Shown piece after piece: positions 20,701-35,700 of a DNA stretch of 64,000 nt (its first letter is position 1; each line of letters starts with the position of its first letter). The notes below the pieces were generated by a model, which did no database searches, was not told where the DNA came from, and saw only the letters and a list, made by a program, of their open reading frames with translations. This DNA is from Polaromonas sp. (GTDB lineage Bacteria; Pseudomonadota; Gammaproteobacteria; Burkholderiales; Burkholderiaceae_C). The stretch is taken from assembly GCA_013298945.1 (NCBI GenBank), contig JAAFJR010000002.1, positions 434,001 through 498,000 on the forward strand, in the 5' to 3' direction. The position numbers and the translations under genes are program-made.

Positions 20701-23700
20701 TTGCGGGCGCGGTGAACGATCTGTATGGCACAGCCATCACGCCGGACGTGTTCTATTCCCATCAGAGCATGAACCGGGTCGCCGCTCATCTGGCGGCCAG
20801 TCACGGCGCTGCCGTGGTGGCCTGCTACCGGGCGGGCGAACCCTCCGCCGCCCAGCATTCGGTGAGTGCGCAGTGGGAGCATTTCCTGGCCGGCGCCGTT
20901 GCCGCCGGGTCCGCCCATTTGCCGGCGGACGATCTCGAGCCCATCGCCATCATCGGCATGAGTGGCCGTTTCCCCGGCGCGCGCACGGTCGGCGAGCTGT
21001 GGCAAATCCTCAAGGATGGCAGCGACGTGGTGCAGGACATTCCCGCCGGGCGCTTCGACTGGCGCGAGATCTTCGGCGATCCGGCCAAGGATGCGCGCAA
21101 GACCAACGGCAAGTGGCTGGGCGCCTTGCCCGGCGTTGACGAATTCGATCCGCTGTTCTTCGAAGTGTCGCCGCGCGACGCGCTGGCGATGGACCCGCGC
21201 CAGCGCCTGCTGCTGCAGGAAGCCTGGCGCGCGCTGGAAGACGCGGCGCTCGGCGGCGAGCGGCTGGCCCGCAGCCGCGTCGGCATGTACGTCGGTGTCG
21301 AAAAGGGCGACTACCAGGAATTGCTGGCACCCGGTGCCGGCAACGTCACCTCCAACCACGATGGCATTTTGGCCGCGCGGCTGGCCTACGCGCTCAACCT
21401 GAGCGGGCCGGTGATGGCGATCAATACCGCCTGTTCGTCCGGCCTGGTGGCGCTGCACCAGGCTTGCTCCGGCCTGCGCCTTGGCGAGTGCGATACGGCG
21501 CTTGCCGCCGCCGCCAATTTGCTGCTGGCGCCAAATGTCTTCATCGGCCTGGGCCAGGCCGGCATGCTCTCGACCGACGGGCGCAGCTACGCGTTCGACC
21601 GCCGCGCCAATGGCCTGGTGCCGGGCGAGGCTGTGGTGGCGGTAGTGCTCAAGCGCTTGTCGCAGGCACAGGCCGACGGTGATCCGATCCACGCGGTCAT
21701 TCGCGGCAGCGGCATCAACTACGACGGCAAGACCAACGGCATCATGGCGCCGGGAGGCGCTGCCCAGACCGATCTGCTACGCGACACCTACGCCAGGTTC
21801 GGGGTCGATGCAGGGCAGCTCGATTACGTCATCGCGCACGGCACCGGTACCCGGCTGGGCGATCCGATCGAGATTAATGCGCTGAACGACGCTTTCCGCC
21901 AATCCGGCAGTATGGCCAACGGCCACTGCGCGGTGACGTCCGTCAAGCCCAACCTGGGCCACACCTTCGCCGCCTCGGGACTGGTGAACCTGGTGGCGCT
22001 GGTGCAGGCGCTGCGGCACGAGATGATTCCGCCTAGCCTGCACTGCGAGCAGGAGAGCGACTACATCGCCTGGGATAGCAGTCCCTTTTACGTGAACAAG
22101 AGCGCGCGCGCCTGGCCGGCGCACAACGCGCCGCGCCTCGGTGCGGTAAGCTCGTTCGGCATGAGCGGCACCAATGCGCACGTGGTGGTGCAAAGCCATC
22201 GGCAGGCTGAAGTGCCGGCGACTAAGGCGCCGCCGGTCTTCCTGCTGGCGCTGTCGGCCCGTACGACGGAGGCGTTGCAGCGCAAGGTGAGCGAGCTTTG
22301 CGCCGTGCTGGGCGAGGGCGGCCGGGAAGCGGCGCAACTGTGGCAGATGAGCCGCACGCTGCTGTCGGGCAGGCAGCATTTCAGCCATCGCGCCGCGGTG
22401 GTGGTGCAGGATGGGGCGCATGCCCTGCACGCCCTGGGGCAACTGGGGTCGCGCGACGCCTTGCCGTTCGTGTTCAAGGGCAAGGTAGCCCACGATTTCG
22501 CCGAGCAGAAGGCGCTTGGCCGCTACGGCCGGCAAATGCTGGGGCAGTGCGCCGCCGAGATGGACGACGCCGAGGCATACCAGGAGCAATTGCTGGCGCT
22601 GGCCGACCTGTATTGCCAGGGTTACCAGCTCGACTGGGACGTGCTGTTCGGCGCTTGCCCGCCGCCGATGATCCATTTGCCGGCTTACCCGTTTGCGCGG
22701 GAACGCTACTGGATCGAGACCAAGTCGCCTGCCGTGGCGGCGGTGAGCATGCTGCACCCGCTGGCGCAGCGCAACACATCGACGCTTGCCGAGCAGCGCT
22801 TCAGCGCGCGCCTGGCGGCGGATCATTTCGTGCTCAAGGATCACGTGGTGCGCGGGCGCGGCGTGTTGCCGGGAGCGGCGCATCTGGAACTGGCTCGGGC
22901 GGCGGTGCTGCTGGCGCTGGGCGAAGCGGCGCAGGGGGCCGCCGTGGTGCTGCAAGGCGTGGTGTTCCTGCGTCCGGCATGTGCCGACGCGTCCGGCCTC
23001 GAGCTGCACATCGGTTTGCAGAGCGGCGACGACGGACAACTGGAATACGAGATCTACGGTCCGGACGAGAGCGGCGAGGACATGGTGTTCAGCCGCGGCC
23101 GGGCCATGGCGGTGGCCGCCGAACCGGCGCCGGTGGTGGCGTTGACGGAGCTGGAAGCGCAATGCGACCGGGTGCTCGATGCGGGCGAGTGTTATGCCAT
23201 GTTCGAACGAATGGGCCTCAGTTACGGCCCCGCCTTCCGCGGTTTGCAATCATTGCGCACCGCGGGGGAACTGTTGGTGGCGCGGCTGGCCTTGCCGCAA
23301 GCGGCATTGGCGGGCGCGGATGACTACCTGCTGCACCCGGGCCTGCTGGACGCGGCCTTGCAGGCTTGTGTCGGACTGTATGAGCAGTTGGACGGCGGCG
23401 CCACGTGGCTGCCGTTTGCGCTGGAGCGGCTGGAGATCTGGTCGGCGCTGCCGGCCCGGGCCGCCGTGGTGATTCGGCGCGTGCAGGGCCAGGTTGGGCC
23501 GGTGCAAAAATTCGACTTGACGCTCACCGACGACACTGGCCGGGTATGCGCGCGCCTGAGCGGCTTTAGCAGCCGGATGGTGGCCGATGAGGTCGAACCG
23601 GCTGCAGCCACCATGCTGGCCGCAGCGCGCTGGGCCGCCGGTGGCACGCCGTGCGACGGCAGCCGCTTCGCGCGCCATCACGTCGTGCTGTGCGAAGTCG

Positions 23701-26700
23701 ATGAAGCCGAAGCGCGCTCGCTGGCCGGTTCCGGCTGGGCAGCGGCGCAGGTGACGGCACTGCAGGCCGACGCGGGCGCCAGCCTGGCCGACCGGTACGG
23801 CGACTATGCCGAGCAGTTACTGCAGCAGGTGCAGGAGCTGGTCCGCAATCAGGCATCTGGCACGGTGCTGCTGCAACTTGTGGTGGGCACGGACGGCGAC
23901 GCTGACGTGCTGCGCGGCCTTGGGGCACTGCTGAAATCGGCAAGCCAGGAAAGCAGCCACCTGCAGGTCGAGATGCTGGTACAGCACGGCGGCCTGCTGG
24001 AGCGGCTGGAACTCCGATTCGAGCAGGAACAGGTAACGGCGGCGGCCGGACAGCGTCTGGCACGCGACGGCGGCGTGTACCTCATCACCGGCGGTCTGGG
24101 CGCGCTGGGACTACTGGCCGCGCGGGCGATCGCCGAACAGGCGCAGGACGTGACGCTGGTCCTGACCGGACGGCGCGCCGTGCCCTCGGACGATCCGCGG
24201 CTGCAGTCGCTGCGCGATCTGGGCGCCCGGGTCGATTACCGGGCGGTGGACGTCGGCGACGCTGCCGCGATGCAGGCGCTGGTGCCGGAATTGGCTGGTC
24301 AATACGGCACCTTGGCCGGTGTGATGCACAGCGCCGGCGTGCTGCGCGACAGCTTCGTGGTGAACAAGACGGCGGAGCAATTGCGCGACGTGCTGGCGCC
24401 GAAAGTGCGCGCACTGCAGGTGCTTGACCAGGCGACGCAGTCGCAGCCATTGGATTATTTCGTCGTTTTTTCGTCGGTTGCGGGCGTGTTTGGCAATGTC
24501 GGACAAGCCGATTATGCCGCCGCCAACGCTTTCATGGACGGGTACGTTCGCCAGCGCGAGGCTAGGGTCAGGCAAGGTGTAGCGTCTGGCCGCAGCTTGA
24601 CGGTCAACTGGCCGCTTTGGGCCGACGGCGGCATGCAGATCGACGCCGCCGCGCAGCAGCGCTTGCAGCGGCTGACCGGGATGGTGCCGCTGCCGGCTGC
24701 GGCCGGACTGCGGGTGCTGGAACAACTGCTGGCCGGCGACGGCGCGCAGTGGGTGGTGCTGCACGGCGCGCTCGGGCAGTTGCGGCAGGTGCTGCGGCAG
24801 GGCGATTTTGTGCGCGCACCGCAGCTTGAAGCGGCGCCGGCTACCGATACGGACGACGGCCAATTGCGCGACAAGGTGGAAGTGGCCTTGATGCGCGAAG
24901 TAAGCCAGTTGCTCAAGGTGCCGGTCGCCGATCTGGAACTTGACGCGGCGCTGCAGGAATTCGGTTTCGAGTCGATTTCCCTGACCCAGTTCGGCAATGA
25001 ACTCAACACCAGGTACGGCCTGGAGTTGAGTCCAACCCAGTTCTTCGAGACGCCCACGCTGCGTGGCCTGGCGCAATACCTGGTGCAACAATACCGCACG
25101 GTACTGCTGCGCAGTTTTCATCTGAATACGGCGCCGGTAGCGGCGCCGCAGCTAGCGCTCTCCGAAGTAGTCGAGCGGCCAGGCGGCCGGGTGAAACCGG
25201 CAATGCGGCGCATGAGCGCCGTGCAGCCCCTGCACACCGCGCAGCCGGCGCTTGACCCGGTGGCGATCATTGGCGTCAGCGGGCGCTTTCCGCAGGCGGC
25301 CGACATCGATCAGCTGTGGCAGCGCCTGCTGGCCGGGGCTGATTGTATCGGCGAGATCCCCGACAGCCGCTGGGACAGCGAGCAGCTCGGCGCCCAACTG
25401 GGGCTCAATCTGGTGAAGCGAGCCGGGATGATGGAAGGCATGGATGAATTCGATCCGTTGTTCTTTAATATTTCGCCGCGCGAAGCCCAGGAAATGGACC
25501 CGCAACAGCGGCTCCTGATGACCTATGTGTGGAAAGCACTGGAAGACGCCGGCTATTCGGCGCAGAGCATGGCGGGCAGCCGCACCGCGCTGTATGTCGG
25601 CACCGGCAGCAGCGGCTACGGCGAACTGCTGACCGACGCCGGTATGGCAGTCGAAGGTTTCAGTGCGGCGGCCCGGGTGCCGTCGATGGGCCCGAACCGG
25701 ATGAGCTACTGGATGGACTGGCACGGTCCGAGCGAACCGATCGACACCGCCTGCTCCAGTTCGCTAGTGGCAATCCACCGGGCGGTGATGGCATTGCAGG
25801 CCGGCCTGTGCGAGCAAGCCGTGGTGGGCGGCGTCAATACGCTCGTCGCGCCGCTGGCGCACATCAGCTTTGCCAAGGCCGGCATGCTGAGCGAAGACGG
25901 CCGCTGCAAGACGTTCTCGAAAGACGCCAACGGCTATGTGCGGGGCGAAGGCGTCGGCATGCTGGTGCTCAAGCGCTTGAGCGCGGCCGAGCGCGATGGC
26001 GACCATATCTATGGACTGATCCGCGGCAGCGCGGAGAATCATGGCGGCAAGACCAGCTCGCTGACCGCACCCAATCCGCGCGCACAGGCTGACTTGATCA
26101 TGGAAGCACTTGAAAGTGCCGGCGTCGATCCGGCGACCGTCAGCTACATCGAAGCGCACGGTACCGGTACGCCGCTCGGCGATCCGATCGAAGTGCAGGG
26201 CTTGAAGACGGCGTTCACGGAACTTGCGCAGCGCCAGAGACAGGCGCTGCCGGCGGGCTATTGCGGCCTGGGTTCCATTAAGACCAACATCGGGCACCTG
26301 GAACTGGCGGCTGGCGTGGCCGGCGTGATCAAGGTGCTGCTGCAATTGCGGCACAAGACGCTGGTCAAGAGCTTGCATAGCGAGCAGATCAATCCCTATA
26401 TCGCGCTCGAAGGCAGTCCTTTCTACGTGGTGCGGGAGATGCGCGAATGGGACACGATGCATGATTCCCAGGGCAGGGCGTTGCCGCGCCGCGGCGGCGT
26501 CAGCTCGTTCGGTTTCGGTGGCGTCAATGCGCACGTGGTTCTCGAGGAATACCTGGCGCCTTCGCGTGCGCCGACACCATTGTCCGGCCCTGCCGTGATC
26601 GTCCTGTCGGCCAAGGATGACGAGCGGCTCGGCGAGCAGGTGCAGCAATTGCTGGCCGCCCTAGAATCGGGGCGCTACGCACAGGAAGACCTGGCCGACA

Positions 26701-29700
26701 TCGCCTACACCTTGCAGGTCGGGCGCGAGCCGCTCGGCGTGCGCCTGGCCTGCAGCGCCGTCACGCTAGGGGACCTGCAGGACAAGCTGCGGCGCTACGC
26801 CGCAGGCGAACGCAGCATCGATGACCTGTACCACGGCGAAGTCAAGCGCAACAAGGAAGCCCTGGAAACCTTCAGCGCCGACGATGAGTTGCAAGAAGCC
26901 ATCGCCAAGTGGATCCAGCGCGGCAAGCTGCACAAGCTGCTGGACCTGTGGGTCAAGGGGCTGGCGCTGGACTGGTCGCTGCTGCACGGTCCGGTGAAGC
27001 CGTGCCGGCTCAGCCTGCCGACTTACCCGTTTGCGCGCGAGCGCTATTGGGCCGAACCGGTTGCGCTGGGCCGGGCAGGGCGGCTCGGATCACCGCTGGC
27101 CGCTACTTCAGCGCCGGCCATGCTGCATCCGCTGGTGCACCGCAACACCTCGACCCTGGCGCAACAGCGCTATAGTTCGACCTTTAGCGGTGACGAATTC
27201 TTCTTTGCCGAGCACGTGGTGCAAGGGCAGCGCATTTTGCCCGGCGTGGCGCACCTGGAACTGGCGCGCGCCGCGGTTGCGGCCGCGTTCGAGCTCGACG
27301 GGACCGGCTGCGGCATCAGCCTGGAAGGCGTGGTATTCCTGCGTCCGATCCTGGCGCAGGGCGAGCCGGTGCAAGTGCATGCGGCGCTGGCGATCGGCCA
27401 GGACGGCGCGATTGACTACCGCATCGAAGGCGAAGGCGGCGCCGATGGCGAGCCGCTGCTGTACAGCCAGGGCCGGGCTTTGGTGGTGGAGCAGGAAACC
27501 ATGCCGGCGCTGGATCTGGCCGCTTTGGCGGCCGGTGCAGCGCAGGAAACGTCTGCCCAGCAGCACCACGCGTTGTACGTCGCCCTCGGTTTCGGCTACG
27601 GTCCGCAATTCGAACTGCTCAAACGGGTGCGCGTGGGACGCGACGCTGCCGGCCCATGGGCGCTGGGCGAACTGGATCAGTCGCGCGCGGCGCGGCTGGA
27701 GGCCGGTTTCGCGCTGCATCCCGGCATGATGGATTGTGCGCTGCAAGTCTCGACCGAACTGCTGATGAGCCTGCAAGGCGAGCGCGAACAGCGCCTGGCG
27801 CTGCCGTTCGCCATGGAACGGGTGGAGATTCTGGCGCCGGTGCCGGCGCGGGCGCGCGTGGTGGCGCGCCTGAGCCCGGGGAGCGATCCGGACGGCGCAG
27901 TGCAAAAGGTCGACCTTCAGATTACCGACGAGGCCGGCGTGGTAAGCGTGCGGCTATCGGGTTTTAGCAGCCGGGTTCTGGAAAGCACGGCCGTAACGGC
28001 AAGCACGCAATTGCTGCAAGCGGGCTGGCGTGCAGCGGAAGGGCCGCTGCGCGCCGCCGCCCGCCACCATGTTGTGCTCTGTGACGTTGACGCCGCCGTG
28101 CGTCGCCGGGCCGAGCTGCAATGGCCGGGTGCGCACATGCTGGCGCTGAAAACCGGCGCCAGCGACCCGGCAGAACGCTACGGCGCTTATGCAGAACAAC
28201 TGCTGGAACTTGTGCAAAGCTTGGCGGGGCTTGAGGACGAAACGCTGTTGGTGAGCCTGGTGGTCCCTGACGCCGGTACCGGCCGGATCTGGCGCGCCCT
28301 GGCCGGCCTGTTGCGCAGCGCGGCGCAGGAAAATGCGCGGCTGGACGTTCAACTGGTGGCCGGCATGCAGGTGCTGCGGCGCAGCTTCGACCCGGTAAAC
28401 CCAAGCACCCCGGTACCGCTGAGCAAGCAGGGCGGCGTGTACCTGATCACCGGCGGCCTGGGCGGTCTGGGGCGCATCGTCGCCCAAGCGATGGCCGAGC
28501 AGGCGCAGGGCATCACCCTGGTGCTGACCGGCCGCACGGCCGCGCCGCCAGAGCTGATTGCCTTGGGCGAACGCCTGGGCGGGACAGTGCAACTGGCTTA
28601 CCACGCGCTGGACGTGGCCGACGCGCCGGCAGTGGAGGCACTGGTCGCCGACATTCGCGCCCGTTACGGACGGCTCGACGGCGTGCTGCACAGCGCCGGC
28701 GTGTTGCGCGACGGCCTGGCATTGAACCAGACGGCGCAGCAATTGCAACAAGTGCTGGCGCCGAAAGTGCGCGGCACGCTTGCATTGGAACGGGCCACAC
28801 GCGGCGAAGCGCTCGATTATTTCATCGCCTTCTCGTCGAACAGCGGCGTGTTCGGCAATCTCGGCCAAACCAGCTATAGCGCCGCCAACGCCTTCCTGGA
28901 CGAGTGCATGGTCCAGCGGCGCGAGCAGGTCGCACAGGGCCAGGCGCACGGGCGCAGCCTGTCGGTCAGCTGGCCTTTATGGGCCGAAGGCGGCATGCAG
29001 GTCGACGCCGTAACCCAGGCGCAGCTGTGGCGCAGCGCCGGGCTGGCGCCGTTGCCGACGGCGGCCGGGGTGCAGGCGCTGCGCGACGCGTTGGACCAAG
29101 ATGCAGCACACGTGGTGGTGCTGCACGGCGATGCGGCCCGCTTGCGCCAGCTGCGCGAGCGGCTCGATGCGCCGGTGCGCGCAGTAGCATCGGCAGCAGC
29201 GCAGTCCACCGCCACGGACGACGACAACGCGCTGCTGGCCAAGACCGAGCGGGCGCTGATCCGGGAAGCCGGCGCGCTGCTGAAACTGCCGGCGCAACGC
29301 ATTGCGCTGGACACCCAGCTTACCCAGTTTGGCTTCGACTCGATCACGCAAACCAGCTTCGGCAACCAACTCAATAAGAAGTACGGCCTGGCGCTCAATC
29401 CGACCCAGTTCTTCGAGACCACCACGCTCGGCGCGCTGGCGCGTTACCTGGTGCGGGCTTATCGGACGCAGATGGCGCAGGCCTTGAATGTGGCCGCGCC
29501 GGCCAGTAAGGCCGCTGTGGTGCAGGCAGTGGCGCGCTCGGTCGTGGCGCCGCGGCGCTTTGCCCACGCTGGGGCGGCGAAAGCCATGCCGGCGAGGTCG
29601 GCAACAACGCTGGAACCGGTGGCGGTGATCGGCATGAGCGGGGTATTCCCGCTGGCGCCGGACCTGGCGGCGCTGTGGGACAACCTGCACGGCGGACGCG

Positions 29701-32700
29701 ACTGCATCACCGAAGTGCCGAAGCACCGCTGGGACTGGGAGCAACTGGCACCTGAGCTTGGCTTGGAGCCGGGCCAAAAGATCAACAGCCGCGCTGGCGT
29801 GATCGACAGCCTGGCCGAATTCGATCCGCTGTTCTTTCGCATTTCGCCGCGCGAGGCACTGACCATGGACCCGCAGCAACGGCTCCTGATGACCTACGTC
29901 TGGAAAGCCGTGGAAGACGCCGGCTATTCGGCGCACAGCCTGGCCGGCAGCAAGACTGCCTTGTTCGTGGGCACCGCCGCCAGCGGCTATACGAGCCTGC
30001 TGGCGCGCTCGCGCACGCCGATCGAGGGTTACAGCACGGCCGGTACGGTGCCCTCGATGGGGCCGAACCGCATGAGCTACTGGATGGACTGGCATGGGCC
30101 GAGCGAGCCGATCGACACGGCCTGCTCCAGCGCGCTGGTGGCGATCCACCGCGCGGTGGCGTTGCTGCAGATGGGGCAGTGCGAGCTGGCCGTGGTCGGC
30201 GGCGTGAACACGCTCATCGCGCCGGAAGCGCACATCAGTTTCAACAAGGCCGGCATGCTGAGCGACGACGGCCTGTGCAAGACGTTTTCGAAGGATGCCA
30301 ACGGTTACGTCCGGGGCGAAGGCGCCGGCATGCTGATGTTGAAGCCCCTCTCGGCGGCTGAACGCGACGGCGACCATATCTACGGTTTGATCCGGGGCAG
30401 CGCCGAAAACCACGGCGGCAAGGCCAGTTCGCTGACCGCGCCCAATCCGCGCGCGCAAGCGGACTTGATCAAGGAAGCATTCGAGCGCAGCGGCGTCGAT
30501 CCAGCCACGGTCGGTTACATCGAAGCGCACGGCACCGGCACGCCGCTGGGTGACCCGATCGAAGTGCAGGGGCTCAAGACGGCGTTCTCGGAACTGGCGC
30601 AAGGGCCGCTGGCGGCCGCTTATTGCGGCCTTGGCTCGATCAAGACCAACATCGGGCACCTGGAATTGGCGGCCGGAGTGGCCGGCGTGATCAAGGTGCT
30701 GCTGCAAATGCAGCACAAGACGCTGGTGCCGAGTTTGCACAGCGAGCACATCAATCCCTACGTCCAGCTGGAAGGCAGCCCGTTCTACATCGTGCGCGAG
30801 ACGCAGGATTGGCCGCAACTGCAGGACGCGCAGGGGCGCGCGCTGCCGCGCCGCGCCGGCGTATCCTCGTTCGGCTTTGGCGGGGCCAATGCCCACGTGG
30901 TGCTGGAGGAATATCTGCCGCAGAACAGGTCCGCGCCGGTGGCGGTAGACCAGGATCACCCGGCATTGATCGTGCTGTCGGCCAAGGATGGGGAGCGCTT
31001 GCAGGACCAGGTGCGGCAATTGCTCGACGCGGTCCGGCACGGCGGCATCACGGCCGACAATCTGCTCGACGCTGCGTACACCCTGCAGGTTGGGCGTGAC
31101 GCGATGGACGTGCGGCTGGCGCTGGTGACAAGTTCGGTGGACGATCTGGCGGCCAAGCTGGAAGCGCTGGCGGCCGGCGAAACCGCGCTCGAAGACGTCT
31201 ACCAGGGCGAAGTGAAGCGTCAGAACGACGAGCTCGCGCTATTCGCCGATGAAGACCTGGCCGGGGCGCTCGACGCATGGCTTGCCAAGCGCAAGTACAG
31301 CAAGCTGCTGGAGTTGTGGGTCAAGGGTCTGGCCTTCGACTGGCACCGGCTGTACGGCGAAAACAAACCGCAGCGCATCAGTTTGCCGACTTATCCGTTC
31401 GCGAAGGATACTTACTGGGTGTCCGGCGTTGCCGAGGCTTTGCCCCGATTGGCCAGCGCAATGGCCGCCGCGGTGCTGCATCCGCTGGTGCATCGCAACA
31501 CCTCCGGTTTGTCGGAGCAGCGTTTCAGCACGCAATTTAGCGGTGACGAGTTTTTCCTGGTCGACCACGTCGTGCAGGGCAAACGTGTGTTGCCCGGCGT
31601 GGCCTACCTGGAAATGGCGCGCGAGGCGCTGGTGCAGGCCGGCGGCGCCGATGCCGGCGCGCCAGTGCGCTTGAAGGACGTGGTCTGGGCGCGGCCGGTC
31701 GTGGTCGATCAGCCGCTAGAGGTCCACGTTGGCCTGTATCCGGAAGAAGACGGCACGATCGGATTCGAAATCTACAGTGGCGAAAACGTCGTGCACAGCC
31801 AGGGCATGATCGAAGCCGTGGCGCTGGAAGGCGAAGGGCGGCTCGACCTTGATGCGCTGCGCACGGTTTGCGCGCAAACAATGCTGACCGCTGCCGATTG
31901 CTACCACCGCTTTGCCGCGCTGGGCCTGGAATACGGTCCGGCGCAGCAGGCGATAGAAGCGATTCATGTCGGCGCCGGCCAGGCGCTGGCCCGGCTGCAA
32001 TTGCCGGCCAAGGTGGCGGCTACTGTGCACGACTACGTGCTGCATCCGAGCCTGCTCGACGCGGCACTGCAGTCGGTCATTGGTCTGGCCGGCAACGAAC
32101 TGGCGCTGGCCTTGCCGTTTGCTGTGGAGAGTGTGGAAATCACTAGTCGCTGCAGCGATCGGATGTGGGCGTTGGTGGCCGCAAGCGGTGAGCCAGGGCT
32201 GGTCCGCAAATACGACATCACATTGTGCGACGACAATGGCATCGTTTGCGTCCGCCTGAAAGGCTTTGCCACGCGCCCGGCCGACGCCGACCAGCTTGCC
32301 GGTGCGGAGCGGCTTACGCTGCTGGCCCCCGTCTGGGACGTCGATACACCCGCACTGGGCGAACCGGCGTCGGGGCGCGTACTTGTGCTCGGCGGCACGC
32401 CGGCGCAGCAAGACATGCTGCGCCGTCATTGCGCGCAGGCGCAGATGGCCGACATTGCCGACATCGGGGCGGAAGAATTCGAACATCTGGTCTGGATCGC
32501 TCCGGACACCGGGTTGATCGGCCCGGCTGATGAACGCATGATCGGCGCCCAGCAAGGCGGCGTGCTGCACGGCTTCCGGCTGGTCAAGGCCCTGCTCGAA
32601 GCAGGTTATGGCCGCAAGGCGCTGGACTGGAGCATCTTCACCACCCAAACCCAGGCACTCCGCCCGCACGAGACGGCCCACCCCGCCCACGCGGGCGTGC

Positions 32701-35700
32701 ATGGCCTGATCGGCACACTGGCCAAGGAATACCCCAACTGGAAAATCAGGCTGGCAGATTTGCCGCAGGACGAAGCCTGGCCCTGGGCCGACCTGTTGCG
32801 CCTGGCGCCGGATGCCCAGGGCAACGGCCTGGCCTTGCGCGACGGCCAATGGTACCGGCAGCAACTGCTGCCGGCGCAAGTGGCCGTTGATCAGGCGGCA
32901 CCGTACCGCCAGGGCGGCGTATACGTCGTCATCGGCGGCGCCGGCGGCATCGGCGAAGTTTGGAGCGAACACGTTATTCGCCACCACGCCGCGCAAGTGG
33001 TCTGGATCGGGCGGCGGCCGCAGGACGCCGATATCGCGAGCAAGATCGACCGTCTGGCCCAGTTCGGACCGGCGCCGCTCTACATCGCCGCCGACGCGAC
33101 CGCCCGCCAGGCACTGGAACAGGCCTATCAACAGATCAAGCAACGCTTCGGCGCCATGCACGGCGTAATACACGCGGCCATCGTGCTGCGCGACCAAAGC
33201 TTGGCCAACATGGACGAAGCGCGCTTTGCCGCCAGTTTGTCGGCCAAGGTCGACGTCAGCGTGCGCTTGGCCCAGGTGTTTGCCGGCGAGGCGCTCGACT
33301 TCGTCCTGTTCTTCTCCTCGCTGCAAAGCTTCACCAAGTCCGCCGGACAAGGCAACTACGCCGCCGGCTGCACCTTCAAGGACGCGTTCGCACAACAGCT
33401 CGGCCAGCATTGGCCCTGCCGCGTACGGGTCATGAACTGGGGCTGGTGGGGCAGTGTGGGCATTGTCGCCACCGACGCCTACCGCGAACGCATGGCGCAA
33501 CAAGGCCTGGCCTCGATCGAAGCGAACGAAGGCATGGCTGCACTGGAAACACTGCTGGGAGGCAGCGCTAACCAGCTCGCGCTCCTGAAAACCACACCGC
33601 AGGCGGCGCACAAAGCGCTGTTCGCGGAAACGATTCAGGTGTTCAAGCAGGAATACCCGTCCATCATCGGCACCATCGACAGTTGCGCAGGCAAGACAAT
33701 GGCGCTGGCGGGACAAAGCGAAGCCGAAGCCTTCGACAGCGCGCTGCAAGCGATGCTCGGCCGGCTGCTGTGCGGCCAGCTGCAGCACCTGGGATGGCGC
33801 GCCGGCCAGCAAGGCTCGGCCAGCGAGATCGGCGCCGCGCTCGGATTGCAAGACAGATACGTCCGCTGGTTGGAACAAACGCTGCGGCTGCTGGCCGAAC
33901 AAGGCTACCTGCAGGACGGCATGCCGTCCATCGACCTGGCGGCAGCCTGGTCCGAATGGGACAGCCGCAAGAGTTCATGGCTGGAAAATCCTGCGGCCCG
34001 CGCCCAGGTAACCCTAGTTGAAACCATGCTGCGCGCGCTGCCGGATATTCTCAACGGCAAAGTACCTGCCACCGACGTCATGTTCCCCGGCTCGTCGATG
34101 CGCCTGGTTGAGGGCATCTACAAGCACAACCCGGTCGCCGATTACTTCAACGCCGTGCTGGCCGACGCCGTGGTCGCGTTCGTCGCGGAGCGGCTGCGGC
34201 AAGATCCGCAGGCACAAGTGCGGATCCTCGAAATCGGCGCCGGCACCGGCGGCACCAGCGCCGTGCTGTTCGAACGGCTGCGGCCTTACGCGGCCAATAT
34301 CGGCCAATACTGCTACACCGACCTGTCCAAAGCCTTCCTGTTCCACGCCGAAAAGCAGTTCGGACCGGCAAATCCTTACCTGCGCTATCAACTGCTGGAC
34401 GTCGGCCGGCCGCTGGCCGAGCAAGACCTGACACCAGGCAGTTACGACCTTGTGGTGGCCACCAACGTACTGCACGCAACGCGCAACATCCGCCAAAGCG
34501 TGCGCAACGCCAAGGCCGCGCTGCGTCCCAACGGCTTGCTGCTGCTTAACGAAATCAGCCGTAGCCATATCTTCACGCACCTGACCTTCGGCTTGCTCGA
34601 AGGCTGGTGGCTGTACGAGGATGCCGCGTTGCGCATCCCCGGCTGCCCCGGGCTGTCGGCGGCAGGCTGGCGCACGGTGCTCCAGGATGAAGGCTTCTCA
34701 ACGGTGCTGTACCCGGCCGGCGACAAGGAAACGCTGGGACAGCAGATCATCGCTGCCGACAGCGATGGCGTGGCGCGCCAGCAAGCCAAAGTGGCTGCGG
34801 CGTCGAGCCCGACACCAGCCCCGGCGGCGGCGCCCGTGCCCGTCAAGCTGGCGCCTTCAGTGGCTCCTGCAGGCGACGACGCGGCTGCGCTGCGCGAGAA
34901 GGCCGTTGCCTATTTCAAGGACTTGCTGGCCGAAACGCTCAGGCTGCCTGGCCACAAGATCAGTGCCGCCGAGCCACTGGAAAAATACGGCATCGACTCG
35001 ATCCTGGTGGTGCAGTTGACCAGTGTATTGCGCGATGTTTTCGGCAGTGTCAGCAGCACCTTGTTCTTCGAATACCGGACCATCGACGAATTGGCGGATC
35101 ACTTCCTCAAAACGCAGCGCGCAGCCCTACTCAAGGTGTTGCACGTAACGCCGGCGGCGCATGTGCCGCAAGCAGTGGCACCGTCGCCCTCACCGGCAGC
35201 GGTTGTCCGCACCACCGCGTTCGCGCGGCGCCCGCGCCCGCAAGAGAAGGCCCCGGCAGCACGGCTTGCCGGCAAGATGGACGTTGCCGTCATCGGCGTA
35301 TCTGGCCGTTATGCGCAGGCTCAGGACATCCACCAGTTTTGGGACAACCTGCAACAAGGGAAGAACTGCATTACTGAAGTTCCCCGCGAGCGTTGGGACC
35401 ATGGCCTGTATTTCGACCCGCAGAAGGGTGTAGCGGGCAAGTCCTACAGTAAATGGGGCGGCTTTATCGACGGCGTGGACCAGTTCGATCCGCTGTTCTT
35501 CAACATCGCGCCGCGCGAAGCGGAGTTCATGGACCCGCAGGAGCGGCTGTTCCTGGCCGAAGCGTACGCCAGCATCGAGGATGCCGGTTACACGCCTGCC
35601 CGTCTGAGCCCGAGCGGCAAAGTCGGCGTGTTTGCCGGCGTGATGAACAGCAATTACGGCACCGGCACGCGTTACTGGTCGGTCGCCAACCGGGTGTCCT